The notes under the pieces: generated by a model
Database searches by the model: none
Seen by the model: only the letters and a program-made list of their open reading frames with translations
What the model was told of the DNA's origin: nothing
Position numbers and translations under genes: made by a program
Shown: in pieces, positions 51,125-62,689 of the stretch
How positions within the stretch are numbered: the first letter of the stretch is position 1
Layout: each line of letters starts with the position of its first letter
DNA from: Osedax fenrisi
Lineage: Eukaryota > Annelida > Polychaeta > Sabellida > Siboglinidae
Reading direction: 5' to 3'
NCBI GenBank assembly: GCA_964019155.1
Contig: OZ025241.1
Location: 93,558,223 to 93,622,222 of the forward strand
DNA: 64,000 bases

Positions 51125-52824
51125 TATTTCTGTTCATTGTAATGTAATTTACCTGTTAATCTTATGTATAAACTCGGGTGTAAACTTTGTGCTGTACGTA
51201 TATTTATAAACTAAACAATGCCTTAATAGTTTTAATATCTACTCTAATGAGATCACTAGCCTGACTTAAGTTTAGATATATTTATAAACATAGGCTATTG
51301 TATATTAGCATAATGATATACATCTTGGATTTCCTGAATATATGGCTGTATATATTACTATTCGGTGTTCTACAATAGCTATACACTATAGTCGGAAGTG
51401 CCACGTCATGACATTAGTACTACGCTCAACATTTTCGATCTACTCTGAAATTCAGATTTAGGATAAGTATTTTTCTCCCGAAGCGCGACGCTTAAAGTGC
51501 TCTATAAATAGTTTGATACTCCGATCGTTCAGATGCTCCTTTTGTATCATAATACCTCCCTGATAATACTATTCGAACTTATTTAATATATATATAGGTT
51601 CTTATAGGTACTTAAATAAATAAGTATTACATAAAATAAGTCGTAATAAAATAATAAAAAGTGAATGTAATGTAAATAAAATTAAATAAATTTCAAAATT
51701 AACATTAACCATAAAATCACTTTGTTTATATTTTTTATAAACAAAGCTTGTGATTTGCGTACGCAAAAATGCACCCCTTCGGTATAAACAAGAAATAATA
51801 AATAATTGAAATAAGTGTTCACATATCTATCAAACATATACTTACTTATAATATATCAACAACATTAAATAATAATATTGCATATTATTAGTATATATTT
51901 TTTAACTATTCGAATTATAGTATAAATATTCGATTAATTCGAATAGTGAAAATAATTATTCGATATTTTCGAATAATTGAATATTTATTTATAAACTATT
52001 TGACATTTTCGAATAGTTCCATTATTCGATATTCGAACCGAAAAACCGAACGGTTTACATCACTACTCATAATCAGTTTTCTCGGTTATTGATCTGATAA
52101 GTTAGAATGCACCGCCATGTGATAGTCGTTGTACATCATCACCTTCATTGTTTAACGTAAACTATATGTCCATTTTAAATCATTTTAATTCATTCTATTT
52201 TGTTATTCATTTTCTCGTTAATTTTTGTATTTTTTAATACACAATAACGCCCATAGTTACTATATTATTTTAAGTAAATAAACTAAATCATAATAAATAA
52301 GTATGAACAGATATGTAATAATAATATGTAAATAATAAAACTGATATGTTAAACAATTTAGAAAACGTTGCGAATATAGTATGTTCAACGCATAACTCTC
52401 TGCTTATAGAGAAACCCATACACCTTCAGGCATGCATGCATTGCCTGCTTCCCCGGCGTCGAGAACTAAACCATCTACGTTCATCTAGTGGGAAGCTATT
52501 GGATCTGCCGAGCGGATTCAACATGTTAGGCTCGCGTTCTCCTCGCTTGAACTATAGTGGTGTATACACGGGTGGGATCGTTTACCCTATTATTTACCCG
52601 TAATATCTCATCATCGTTGTGATTTACTAATAGGCTAAAGTATAACATACAACTTAATTAACTTTTTAGCTATTATTGATCCCTATTTTATATAGTGTGG
52701 TATTATGTTAAATTTCCACCGATTTTTTGTTTTGTGTTATTTATTTTATTGTTCTGTTTTACACCAGTGCGGGTATTCTTTTACTGTATTTGTGATTTAA
52801 ATAAACTATCCTCTACTATCCTAT

Positions 52825-52864
<40 letters not shown>

Positions 52865-52929
52865 TTTTAATATGTATATACGTCATACTTCCTGTTTACT
52901 TTTATTGCTAACATTAATTTAATTTCATA
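51125..52929. other. AT-rich region with one transposon end and a GC-richer patch
   Basis: 51,885-52,066 is the right end of an element (below). 52,425-52,610 is GC-richer, and an 85-codon plus frame at 52,346-52,603 has no recognised domain. 52,690-52,815 resembles a 3' UTR, with AATAAA at about 52,800 followed by CTATC repeats and (TA)n at 52,829-52,861. I cannot assign either to a gene. Confidence 0.4.
51885..52066. mobile_element. Right terminus of a hAT-like element
   Basis: The reverse complement begins AGTGATGTAAACCGTTCGGT and continues with many TTCGAATA/TATTCGAA motifs. The terminal AGTGATGTAAAC and dense subterminal TTCGAA boxes resemble hAT MITEs. I could not find the matching left end, so this is partial or truncated. 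Confidence 0.5.
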
Positions 52930-53273
52930 AATCATTTATCTGATCAATCCGACATAAAGATAAGTTATCCGCACTTAATACAACATACAGCCCTGTGTAT
53001 AAACATTCACTCTATATCCCACACTTATTATTTATTTATTTCATTCATTACTTCTATTCATTAAACAACATTTATATGATCATTATTTAAAAATATATTA
53101 ATTTTAAAATCACTGAATTGTTTACAATAATATTGTTTACATTCTATTATACTGTGCACACATTTTTCTCTATTAATATATTCTATTTATAGCTCATTAT
53201 TAATCACTGAATTAAACAAACACAAATTCCTAGAAATAATAAATTAGTTACATTGCTAGTCATAAACTATATA

Positions 53274-54311
53274 ATGGACAACACCACTGCATCATGTAAT
53301 CACTGTAAATCTAGTTTAAATAATACAGAAACTGACTTTGTTAAATGTTATAGGTGTCATATACATGTACACTATAACTGCCTAAAAGATAATAATTCTT
53401 TAACATTTAAATGGAATAATCGCAACAACCCTCCCAATTATGCTATCCAACTCATGCGTTCTCCTTCATTCTTATATATATGTCCCAAATGTATCACATT
53501 TAATAATACGCTGTCACCACCACTTCACATAGCAACAAAAGTCTCACCACAACCTAATAACGATATAAACATAGATGAACCAATGTCCCAAACCAACACT
53601 TTAAATCATATTATGGAGCGCATTTCTAATATAAAAGATCAACAAATTAACAACACTAAGATCATAAAAGAATTTATTAAATTAAATAAGACTAAGCCCA
53701 TTCAACCGTCACCTTCTAGATCAATCACATCAATTAATTGTCCACTGAATAAACACATTCCTCCCCTACTCTCCCTAACGATTTCTAAACCTAAACAAAA
53801 TGTTATAAATAATTTGAACCAATCTCACACTATTATAATTCCAAACAAATACTCTAAACCTACACCATATACAACATCACCCATATCAAAGTCGGCCTTC
53901 CCCAGTCCGATAATCCTATTCGCCATAAAAAACAATCTCATGTACAACTCAAAAATCAAATACGTATTCAACAGTAAAACAAACAACTACGAATTACGTC
54001 ACTACCACAACAACAAAGTTAATTGGAAAACATCTCCCTTAACCCCACCCCTTTCTGTTATTAAGCATTGGAGCAAACTCTTCAACAATCACACATGCAT
54101 TAACATGCGACAAGCAGCATCTAATAATCCGATACATTCATCCAAACATACTGACTCCACTATTCATACTCAACATAGTAACTTACTATATGTAGATCAG
54201 TTTAATGAAGATTTAAATACTACTAGTACTCAATCTACACAAACTACCCCATCACCAACTCCTATTCCGTGTCCACCAATTGTGAACCCTTCCCCACCCC
54301 CCTCACAATGA
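53274..54311 (+). CDS. Retrotransposon ORF1: PHD-type zinc-finger protein
   Basis: 345 residues from MDNTTAS. An in-frame ATG seven codons earlier is less likely because the zinc finger starts at once. Cys/His positions C8, C11, C25, C28, H33, C36, C70 and C73 form a Cys4-His-Cys3 PHD pattern, as found in ORF1 of CR1/L2-type LINEs. Residues about 110-150 (NHIMERISNIKDQQINNTKI) are helical and could form a short coiled coil. The C-terminal third is Ser/Thr/Pro/Asn-rich and ends in a Pro-rich stretch. ORF1 proteins of this type are thought to bind nucleic acid within the retrotransposition complex. The frame is open throughout; ORF2 starts about 140 bases downstream in another frame. Confidence 0.85.
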   Translation: MDNTTASCNHCKSSLNNTETDFVKCYRCHIHVHYNCLKDNNSLTFKWNNRNNPPNYAIQLMRSPSFLYICPKCITFNNTLSPPLHIATKVSPQPNNDINIDEPMSQTNTLNHIMERISNIKDQQINNTKIIKEFIKLNKTKPIQPSPSRSITSINCPLNKHIPPLLSLTISKPKQNVINNLNQSHTIIIPNKYSKPTPYTTSPISKSAFPSPIILFAIKNNLMYNSKIKYVFNSKTNNYELRHYHNNKVNWKTSPLTPPLSVIKHWSKLFNNHTCINMRQAASNNPIHSSKHTDSTIHTQHSNLLYVDQFNEDLNTTSTQSTQTTPSPTPIPCPPIVNPSPPPSQ

Positions 54312-54449
54312 CACTCAATTCCAAAAGTCCACACAAATAAAAATATGCTTTGCAAAACCACTTCCACAAATCTGACCATTCACACACTGCAATCCCCATC
54401 TACACTTTTAACTCCATTGTCCCCATCTTCCCCAGAACGCCATAACTGA

Positions 54450-56219
54450 CTAATTAAATCTGCATTATTAAACACCTGCTCCATCCGTAACAAGATTCCA
54501 CTTATCTTAGAACTTGCTGCAGAACATGACCTTGATCTTATATTCATCACTGAAACATGGATTATGCCTGATGACATACCCCTTATATCATCTCTGAATA
54601 CTGGTCCTTACTCTTTTTCTCATTTACCTAGACGTAATACCAATAATTATGGAGGAGGTATTGGCATTATCTTTAAATCCTCCCTTCATGTATCCCCTCT
54701 ACGTGACCATAATAATGATCACTCTGAGGCGTTTACCTGTTCCATTAGTCCCCCATACTCCAAGACTTTTAATATATCACTTTTGTACCGACCCCCCTCT
54801 TCCTCAATTCCTTTATTCCTCTCTGAATTTTATTCATTCACCCATCTAATGTCTGAATCTAATATCATTATAGGTGATTTTAATATTGCTACTAACCTAT
54901 CAACTAATCATTCTAAATCTCTACTCAATATACTGTCATCCTCCAATCTTAAACTTCATAATACTTACCCCACACACAAATATGGGAATACACTCGATCT
55001 CCTCATTTCCCATAAGTCATCCAACTTGATTTGTTCTCACTCTGTTGGCCCTTGTATTTCTGATCATCACATTATATTTGTTACCCTCCAATCCCTTAAA
55101 CCTCCCCACCCCACTATCACTCGTTCTTTCCGCAAAACAAAAATCATCAACACTCACGATTTCATCAGAGACTTCCTAACCCTCCCACATAACTCACCTG
55201 ATGAATTATTTACCACTCTTTCAAGTACCCTCGATTCCCACGCTCCAATAATTATTAAAAAATCCTTCCTTAGACTTGACACTTCCTGGTATACCCTCGC
55301 ACTCCTAAAACAAAAGCGTAAATTGCGTACACTTGAAAAGAAATTGATTAAATCAAAATCTGAATCTATTCTTGCGCTTTATCAACTGTTCAAGTCCAAA
55401 CATAGACGTGATCTCTTAATTGCAAAATCGCTTCATATTACTGCCTCTCTGGAATCATGCTCATCAGATCAAAAGAAAACGTTCACTATTTGTTCGAAAC
55501 TCCTTGGGCGTAATAAAAAGAAAACTTTACCCGACTTTCCACCAGACACCTTATCATCAACTTTTGATGACTATTTCCATCATAAGCTTACACGTACTCT
55601 CAGCAATCTCCCACGATATACCACTTTAATAACCCCCACCATGCCAACTCACTCACTTAATGTATTTTCAGTCCCTTCCATGTCAGACATAGGCACACTT
55701 CTTAAAGCAACTAAAAGTTCATCTCCTCTTGACCCTATTCCTCTTTCCCTTTTACACGAAATCACTGAATCCCTCACTATCCCTCTCAATAATATATTCT
55801 GTGAATCCCTCGAATCCGGTACGTTTCCAACATCCTATAAACATGCACTCATTACACCCCTCCTTAAGAAACCAAACCTTGACCCTCAGAGCCTCAACAA
55901 TTATCGTCCAATCTCAAACCTGTCGATATTTTCCAAAACTTTGGAACGAATCGTCGCGAAACAACTAACGTCTTATTTAATATCACACAAAATCCCTCAT
56001 ATCTTCCAAAGTGCATATCTTCCTTCCAAATCAACAGAAACCGCACTAGCGAAGATATCCAGTGATATTCTCACTAACCTTGATAACAAAAATGGCACAA
56101 TACTCGCACTACTTGATCTCTCCTCTGCGTTTGACACTATTGACCACACGATTCTCATACACCGTCTTACATCTATAGGTATCACTGGTACTGCACACAA
56201 AAGCTGTCCTCATTCATAA
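54450..56219 (+). pseudogene. Retrotransposon ORF2, 5' part: endonuclease and RT fingers
   Basis: The frame opens after a stop at 54,447. The first in-frame ATG (54,564) lies inside the endonuclease domain, so the true start has been lost or is not an ATG. Endonuclease motifs in order are ALLNTCSIRNK, FITETW (catalytic Glu, 54,546-54,560), NYGGGIGIIF, GDFNI (54,873-54,887), NTLDLLIS and SDHH (55,059-55,070). A linker follows, then RT blocks ITPLLKKPNLDPQSLNNYRP, FQSAYLPSKSTETAL and ILALLDLSSAFDTIDH (first catalytic Asp). The frame ends at an early stop after TSIGITGTA, where the next block should continue, and the sequence resumes in another frame at about 56,201. Confidence 0.9.
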
Positions 56220-57235
56220 CCAACCGAACTTCCTCAGTTTTAGTTCACTCAACCCGTTCATCTTCCCGTCTTGTAACACACGGTGTTCCCCAAGGGTCAG
56301 TCCTTGGACCAATACTCTTTAACATTTACATAATTCCCCTTCTCCACCTTATCTCGAATTCTCCAGTTAGCTTCCATACATATGCAGACGACATACAACT
56401 TTATGTAAAATGTACAGAAAACGTTAATTTTGCACCCGAAATCCTCTCCTCTACTATTACCACCATTCATAACTGGCTCACAATAAACTCCCTCGTCTTT
56501 AACCCAATTAAAACCGATGCTATATTCCTTCACCTTCCACTCCGAAGTAAAACGTTACCAACTCCCCCTCCAATTAACATTAATGGACAGCTCATCATGT
56601 ACTCAACCCATGTCAAAAATCTTGGTGTTATATTTGACAATACTTTTAATTTTTACAGACAACTGTCCAACATAACAAAACTATTAAACTATCAACTACA
56701 TTCACTACGCCTTATTCGTCATTCAATATCAATATCCACTGCTACTATTATAGCTTCTGCTTACATCCTACCTCTATTCGACTACTGCAATTTTATCCTT
56801 TATAATACCCCCTCATCGTATATTACTAAACTACAAATTCTTCAAAATTCTATAGCTAGGTGTATATTCAACATACCAAAATACTCCCACACTCGTATAT
56901 CTCCATTCTTAGTTAAACTCCACTGGCTACCTGTACGCCATAGAATCCTATATAAAACTCTACTACTGGCTCATAAAGCAATCCACCATGACTCTCCTGA
57001 CTACCTAGCATCCCTACTCAAACTTAAATTACCAACTAGTACCACTACACGCTCCACCAATACGTTTCTACTTCAACTTCCTCCTAAACACAAATTACAT
57101 TCAACCAACACTCGAGCATGGGCAATATCCGTCCCATACTCGTGGAACACTCTCCCCACATCCATCCGTACTACACCATCAACTCCCAACTTCAAGAAAC
57201 TACTGAAAACCTACCTATTTAATATGAAACATTAA
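56201..57235 (+). pseudogene. Retrotransposon ORF2, 3' part: RT palm and C-terminal domain
   Basis: The shifted frame resumes with KLSSFITNRTSSVLVH, then THGVPQGSVLGPILFNIYI (RT block 4) and YADD (56,381-56,392, the catalytic Asp pair). It continues with INSLVFNPIKTD, HVKNLGVIFDNTF, LPLFDYCNFIL and the C-terminal LVKLHWLPVRHRILYKTL, DSPDYLASLLKL and YSWNTLPTSIR. The LHWLPV-x-x-RI-x-YK and W-x-x-LP-x-x-IR signatures are those of L2/CR1-like elements. All key RT residues are present in one half or the other. A single indel near 56,192-56,204 is the main visible lesion in ORF2. Confidence 0.9.
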
Positions 57236-57826
57236 CTTAATATATATATGGACGGCCGATTGCTTTATAAGCACAGTTTGCAGTCCGAAAACCGAAAAAT
57301 GTAAAAAAATGTATGTATGTATGTCATATGATGATGATGATGATATACTGTTTATTATTTCATTTAGAATTAATATATAGAAATGTTGAAATATATAGAA
57401 ATTCTGCTGAATCCTCTATAGAGCATACACAGATTATTGATAACAACTTACATAGACATATATTCGACGTTACCTATTAGAATAACAGCTAGGCGATTGC
57501 AATTTTCACGATCGTCTGACTTCATCAGTACACTATCAAGTTGATAGTAGAACATATTACGTAACATTTGAGATAAAGTCATCACTGCTAACCCCCTATA
57601 GGGGGTTATAAAGTAACATATACTACCTCATTCTATATTATAAATTCACATTATAAATAATACTCTTGTATAATATCGAAGTTAGTTGTTAAGTAGTAGG
57701 TTTATAATACTAATACTAATATTAGTTGTAAAGCAATTATACTTTTTAGCAAAATACATAATTAATAACATTGTAATAATTAAAAATAAATGCACAGGTG
57801 CATGTTAAATGGAATGTATAGATATA

Positions 57827-57832
57827 TTTATT
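57827..57832 (-). terminator. Candidate polyadenylation signal AATAAA
   Basis: Minus-strand AATAAA about 155 bases after the stop of the copy-B surface-protein exon, in a 3' flank conserved with copy A (36,862-36,867). Confidence 0.5.
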
Positions 57833-57985
57833 AAATCCGAAGATAACATATTACACTATATCGACACGAAGATACGTTATACTAAATCGTCAACACGTCA
57901 CTGCGACATTTCATATATGTAGTCCATACTTCGTTATATATTCACGATCGTATCCTATCTTACATTCAAAACGACAAACGAGCTA

Positions 57986-58636
57986 CTATTTTCTAGATAT
58001 TTGCCGAGACATCTGCCGAGACATCTGCCGAGAAAGTTGCCGAGACGGCGCAATCGACAGATCCTTGGACGCGAATACGATCTCAGCTCCCAACTTGGTC
58101 GGCATGTATTCCTTAATGTAGTAATAGACTCCTCCCATAAACAACGACATCACCGTAATCACGCCCACAACGTGCCAAATGAACGACGACTCTTCTATGT
58201 CCCTGTCGATGTAGACCACGCCCCCTATGTGGGCGGGTACATCGTACGACGTATCGTGATCTCCGTACACGCGTACCTCCTTGATGTTCTCCTCGCTGGA
58301 CCCTGGTTCGGTGTATATCTCGAACACTACCTTATCAGACTCCAGGGCTGGGGTGCACCTGTAGTCGAGCCGTTCTATACGCAGTCCCAACATCGTCTCG
58401 TGAGTTATCTTCACCACGGTACAGCCGCCCTTGGGGAATTTCAGACGGAGGTGGTGTTTTTCCTTGAAGGTCACCCACACCGATACCACGGAGATCACCT
58501 GGCGTCTAGCTAGTAGGACGGTTAATCTATCGGATTTCAGGATGAAAGACTCGGCGAAATTACCGCCAACCGTGTAGACTTTTACCGGGGAGATTATTCC
58601 ATCTGTTATTCCGTTCTTGCACAAGTATTTGGTGAC
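57986..58636 (-). CDS. Candidate single-pass surface protein, last exon (copy B)
   Basis: Paralogue of 37,025-37,807. It starts after an identical AAAACAG acceptor-like sequence and reads VTKYLCKNGITDG. Over about 140 ectodomain residues I count about 20 differences from A, with only three in the first 65. The membrane and juxtamembrane part (FIWHVVGVITVMSLFMGGVY, then YYIKEYMPTKLGAEIVFASK) is mostly different, although hydrophobicity is kept. The tail is short: SRQLSRQMSRQMSRQISRK, four to five 12-bp repeat units. The open frame has no stop or frameshift, so both copies could be expressed. Start codon and signal peptide must come from unseen exons. Family unknown; probably a cell-surface receptor or ligand of a locally duplicated family. 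Confidence 0.65.
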   Translation of the reverse strand, partial: VTKYLCKNGITDGIISPVKVYTVGGNFAESFILKSDRLTVLLARRQVISVVSVWVTFKEKHHLRLKFPKGGCTVVKITHETMLGLRIERLDYRCTPALESDKVVFEIYTEPGSSEENIKEVRVYGDHDTSYDVPAHIGGVVYIDRDIEESSFIWHVVGVITVMSLFMGGVYYYIKEYMPTKLGAEIVFASKDLSIAPSRQLSRQMSRQMSRQISRK

Positions 58637-59044
58637 CTGTTTTATTATTAATGTACGGTTACTTTGTGTTTGATGTTACATTTTTTATTACGAGGAATTA
58701 TTTTTACAAAGGTAATTAGTGATATTTTTGTTATGATTTCGTTACAATAATAATAAATATAATAATAATAATAATTTATTAGAAGATTTTTTTTTTGCGT
58801 TTTCTTTTCTCGTTTTTATTATATATGTGTGATTGTTTCCTCTAAAGGACTTCAATATAATTTTGAATATTTCTATTATTCACTCACGTGAACTGGTTAC
58901 GTGTTGCTTAACTCATACTCATTATGAGTTATCGAGCAATGTATTTAGAATTATGAAATTATGCGAAAATAATGAGAAGTATTAGAAGTGTATACTATAT
59001 ATATGTATATATTTGATAAAGATATTTTTTATATATTTAATGTT

Positions 59045-59888
59045 TTGATAATCTATCCTAGGCCCACTACTATAGTATAGAATATATTCTTTATACACAT
59101 TAATGATATATCACATTTATGTTTTAACTCTATTGATACAAACGTGATACCATATGCTGATAACACATTGATTACAATCAACAATGCAAATAATAGTAAA
59201 ATAAATAATAATTTAAAAATTCTATCAGATTGTTTCATTAACTATAAAGTATATAAATTACAACTAAATATTAACATAACACAAATAATGTACTTATATA
59301 ACGATACAAATCTTATCAACACAAATAACTTAATAACTATAAATAATCAAATCATTGCATTTTAGGGATTCACATCGATAAATAATTAAAGTATACAAAA
59401 CATATCACGGAACTAAAAATAAAAATAGCTAAATTAATATATTTATTAAAAAAAATTAATTTATTATTGATACTAATACCTAGGTATATATAAGCTTATT
59501 ACTACTATATAATGCTCACAATATGTATTGTCTGATAATATGGGGAATATATTATAAGAGTAATCTTAATAACATATTTATACTACAACAACAACAACAA
59601 CAATTATATTAATTAATAAAAAACCTAATCGTATTCACAATCTATACAAATTACTTAATACTGATATTATATATAACACATTTTAATTATATATATATAT
59701 ATATATGATTTAATTAATTACGTATCTCTTAATTTTATGCATAATATATTTTATAACAGTTTACCAAATGACAAATAAATTTGAATAAAAAATAAATTAT
59801 TACAACATAAGAAATAAATGTACTTATAGAATACATAAAACAAACAGTAAATTACACACAATTAATATATATGGTATTACACTTTGGA
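59045..59888 (+). pseudogene. Decayed jockey/CR1-type reverse-transcriptase remnant
   Basis: Plus-strand pieces in order are ILGPLL and IHINDI (59,055-59,115), VIPYADNTLITINNANN (59,146-59,200; the usual YADD has become YADN), LQLNINITQIMYL, then GIHIDK, HITELKIKIAKLIYLLKK and, near the end, HTINIYGITLWK. This is the second half of an RT plus C-terminal domain. Stops and frame changes are frequent, and (AAC)n interrupts it at 59,584-59,602. The first half of a similar RT lies at 62,690-63,230, probably from a different copy. Confidence 0.75.
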
Positions 59889-60690
59889 AAATGTATGCAA
59901 AACGCACTTTGCTGTCATAATGGAACAATTAAAATGAACGGAAGACTAATTACTAACCTAAGGGTTGCTGATGATATTGACGGTCTTGCTGGTTTGGAAG
60001 ATGAAATAATATATCTAGCAAATAAAATATCAGAGGCAGCAAGTAAATTTGGTATGGAAATAAATCCAACTAAAACCAAATTGATGTTAAATGATAATAC
60101 CTGCAACCCAAATATCATACTCCAGAACGAACATATTGAGACAGTTAACCACTTCAATTATCTAGGATCAATAATTGATGAAAGGTTCCAGAAAAGAAAT
60201 ATGGAATAACAGACACATTAGACTGGGATATAAGCTAAGGCTTATGCACTCTTTAGTGACGTAAATCTGTCTATATGCATGTGAAACATGGACGCTAACT
60301 GCTGAACTAGAAACTAGGATAAGAACATGTGAAAAAAGAACTTTCGCAAATGACTTGGTGTTACATATAAGGACAGAATAACAAATGACGAAATCATAAC
60401 CAGAATATCTCAAGCTAGGCGCTATACAGACTTACTAACAATCGTTAAACGACGAAAACTAACATGGTATAGTCATTTGATATGGTCAGAAGGACTTGAC
60501 AAACTAATCCTACAAGGAAATGTAGAAGGAAGGAGACGTTGTGGTCGACCTAAAAAGATGTGGATCGACAACATCAAAGAATGCACGAACACAAGTTTGG
60601 GAGAAACCCAACATATGGCCCACAACAGGAAGGAATGGAACATATGTGTTATGAAGAAGACGCGCACCCACGTCTACCAACGCTAAGGGA
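59889..60690 (+). pseudogene. Decayed RTE-like non-LTR RT and C-terminus
   Basis: After a junction inside the preceding remnant: NGRLITNLRVADDIDGLAG (59,937-59,993) with the palm ADD retained, FGMEINPTKTKLM, VNHFNYLGSIID, CLYACETWTLT (about 60,271, after a stop), and the C-terminal GRRRCGRPKKMWIDNIKECT followed by HPRLPTLRDQ (to about 60,693). The GRP-x-x-x-W-x-DNI motif is the characteristic tail of these elements. At least three frame changes and several stops are present. It is related to 33,555-34,470, which lost the ADD box. Confidence 0.85.
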
Positions 60691-60964
60691 CCAAGTTTAC
60701 AAAGTTACACTTTGGAATAATTTACACAATCACTGGAAAAATCTAAAATACATTAAAAAAATATTAAAACTCGAATATTTAAATAAATATTAATAGTTAA
60801 TTATTAGTTTCATTATTACAACTAGTTATTTTAATTGTATTATATATATCAGATAACTTATCCTATATATTTATTTATTATATTTATTATCTATAATTTT
60901 AGATTTTAGTTTATTATTTTTTAGTATATAGGTATATATGTATATAGGCCTATACTTATATATG

Positions 60965-60966
<2 letters not shown>

Positions 60967-61010
<44 letters not shown>
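60967..61010. repeat. (TA)n microsatellite
   Basis: About 22 TA repeats abutting the end of the coding-like segment at 61,014-61,194. Confidence 0.95.
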
Positions 61011-61012
<2 letters not shown>

Positions 61013-61013
61013 T

Positions 61014-61194
61014 CGTAAATAGGTGAATGACCAGACAAGCTTTTACTTTTTAATTCATCTAGGCTTTTAAGCCAACTCTGAGTATTATTATTATTATATA
61101 TATTAACATTTTTTATATTATCATGTTGTTCTATTTCCAATATTTCCAATGCACTAGGAACTACCGGATCTAATCGATGAGCTTTTGTGTCCAA
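61014..61194 (-). pseudogene. Coding-like segment shared with copy A
   Basis: After ATACACAG the minus strand reads LDTKAHRLDPVVPSALEILE, IEQHDNIKNVN, then TQSWLKSLDELKSKSLSG and HSPIYEN before running into (TA)n. The first 31 codons align without a gap to 40,187-40,295. The second half is missing from A. There is no donor-like GT before the microsatellite. It could be an upstream exon of the surface-protein gene or an unrelated relic. Confidence 0.3.
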
Positions 61195-61261
61195 CTGTGT
61201 ATTTTATATTACAAATTAATATATATGTATCATTATGATGGTATTTAATATAATTAAATTA

Positions 61262-61298
<37 letters not shown>

Positions 61299-62335
61299 CA
61301 TTAAAATAAGTTGTATTCACGAAAACGTTATATTATATATATATATATATATATATAAAGTTATAACTTTATAAGGTTAATATGTAAATGATTAATCTAT
61401 AGATTCTAACAAATAAAATCCACTTTAAATTATATAAAACAAGCTAAATAGATTAAATTCGATTACATTTTAAAATCGATATCAATATATAATCATATAA
61501 TATTGTTAAATTTGATGATCTTAAAACATTCTTTAACATATATGTTGACATATATGTTACGTTAACATTGTTAACATAATTGTTAATAACATATGTTAAG
61601 ATATATGTGAATTTATATGTGAATATATGTATGTTGAATATTTCGTCTATCTCTCTTACTTTAGAATTATGTTTATATTCACACGGTAATTATCTAGGAA
61701 GATTTAACGTCGTACATTTAGACGTAGGTTATATATAATACTTGTACGACACATTGAAGCGGTGGTCGTAGATTCGAATCTGATAGGATAACATATTCAC
61801 ATATACTGTTTTATTTACCGCAGACGCACCCTATAGGTGTATATACCCCATAGAGGTGTTAGTATTATTAATAATTATTATTATTAATAAACCAATCATA
61901 ATACATATACTTCAATATGAATAAGTAAATAGAAGTATTTATGTAAATAGCCAATATATTTATTAAAGAAGATATAATAAAGCTCTATAATATAGAATAA
62001 CAATAGAAAAGTTAGAAATAATACTTAATTTATACACATGTGTGCAAGAAAACGTGCACCAAAATTAAATAAACTTAATAATCCTTAACTTATAGCGTAT
62101 AATTCAATTATAATATTACTTCTAAACCTATCATTCAGAATACTGTAGGGTATCAAGTTACTAGATTATATTAGGTAAATATTATCTTAATAAAATATAA
62201 ATTAAATAATTGTATATCAGCATGTGAACACAATACGTATGGCGGTCATTACTATTATATTATTAAAAAATAGTATTTCTGAATTTGTGTTGACGTGTTA
62301 TTTAAATATACTGAACATATAATCAATTTTAAATA

Positions 62336-62689
62336 TGCATAGCAACGCATAGCAACCACATTTAAAGTCGCATTTAAACCTTTATTTCTAAAAATTATAA
62401 AAATTTAATTTCTTGAAATTTGTTTTCATAAATTTTTTTATATAAACGTAGTAAAAATATCAGTTTATATGTATATGTATATGAATATATCAGCAATATT
62501 TTTAATAATTAAAAAATAAAAAATACTTATTTAAATATTTATATAATTATGAATATTGTATTCATTAAATATTTTTTATATCCATACATTTATTTGTTAA
62601 TTATTAATGCTTTTTGAACAGAACTGGATATCATATTCTATGTTTAAAATATTATCTAATAAATTATGTAGGCATTTATATATTATATT
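62336..62689. other. AT-rich spacer
   Basis: Nothing recognised. Includes a short GCATAGCAAC direct repeat at about 62,336-62,356. Confidence 0.4.

Larger units (their letters stand above)
52930..57345 (+). mobile_element. L2/CR1-like non-LTR retrotransposon, nearly full length
   Basis: The element has the two-ORF structure of the CR1/L2 superfamily: a PHD-finger ORF1, then an apurinic-type endonuclease and reverse-transcriptase ORF2. The 3' UTR is short and ends in (ATGT)n and (ATG)n tail repeats (57,310-57,345), typical of L2-type 3' ends. The 5' boundary is uncertain; C-rich, less A/T-monotonous sequence begins at about 52,930. It is inactive as sequenced because of the ORF2 frameshift near 56,195. 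Codon and base use (C-rich coding strand) differ sharply from surrounding DNA. Confidence 0.85.
57610..62335. repeat. Segmental duplication, copy B
   Basis: Same orientation and order as 36,560-42,720. B has two non-LTR remnants (59,045-60,690) where A has a CCAAGTT element and the 92-codon frame. It lacks the element found at 40,974 in A. The left edge of B extends about 50 bp further (TTACGTAACATTTGAGATAA at about 57,560), matching 32,555-32,600 in A. Confidence 0.9.

Noticed and set aside
52346..52603. 85-codon frame in a GC-richer patch near a possible AATAAA signal
   Set aside because: No recognised domain, ordinary start context and no duplicate copy. Left as an unassigned patch.
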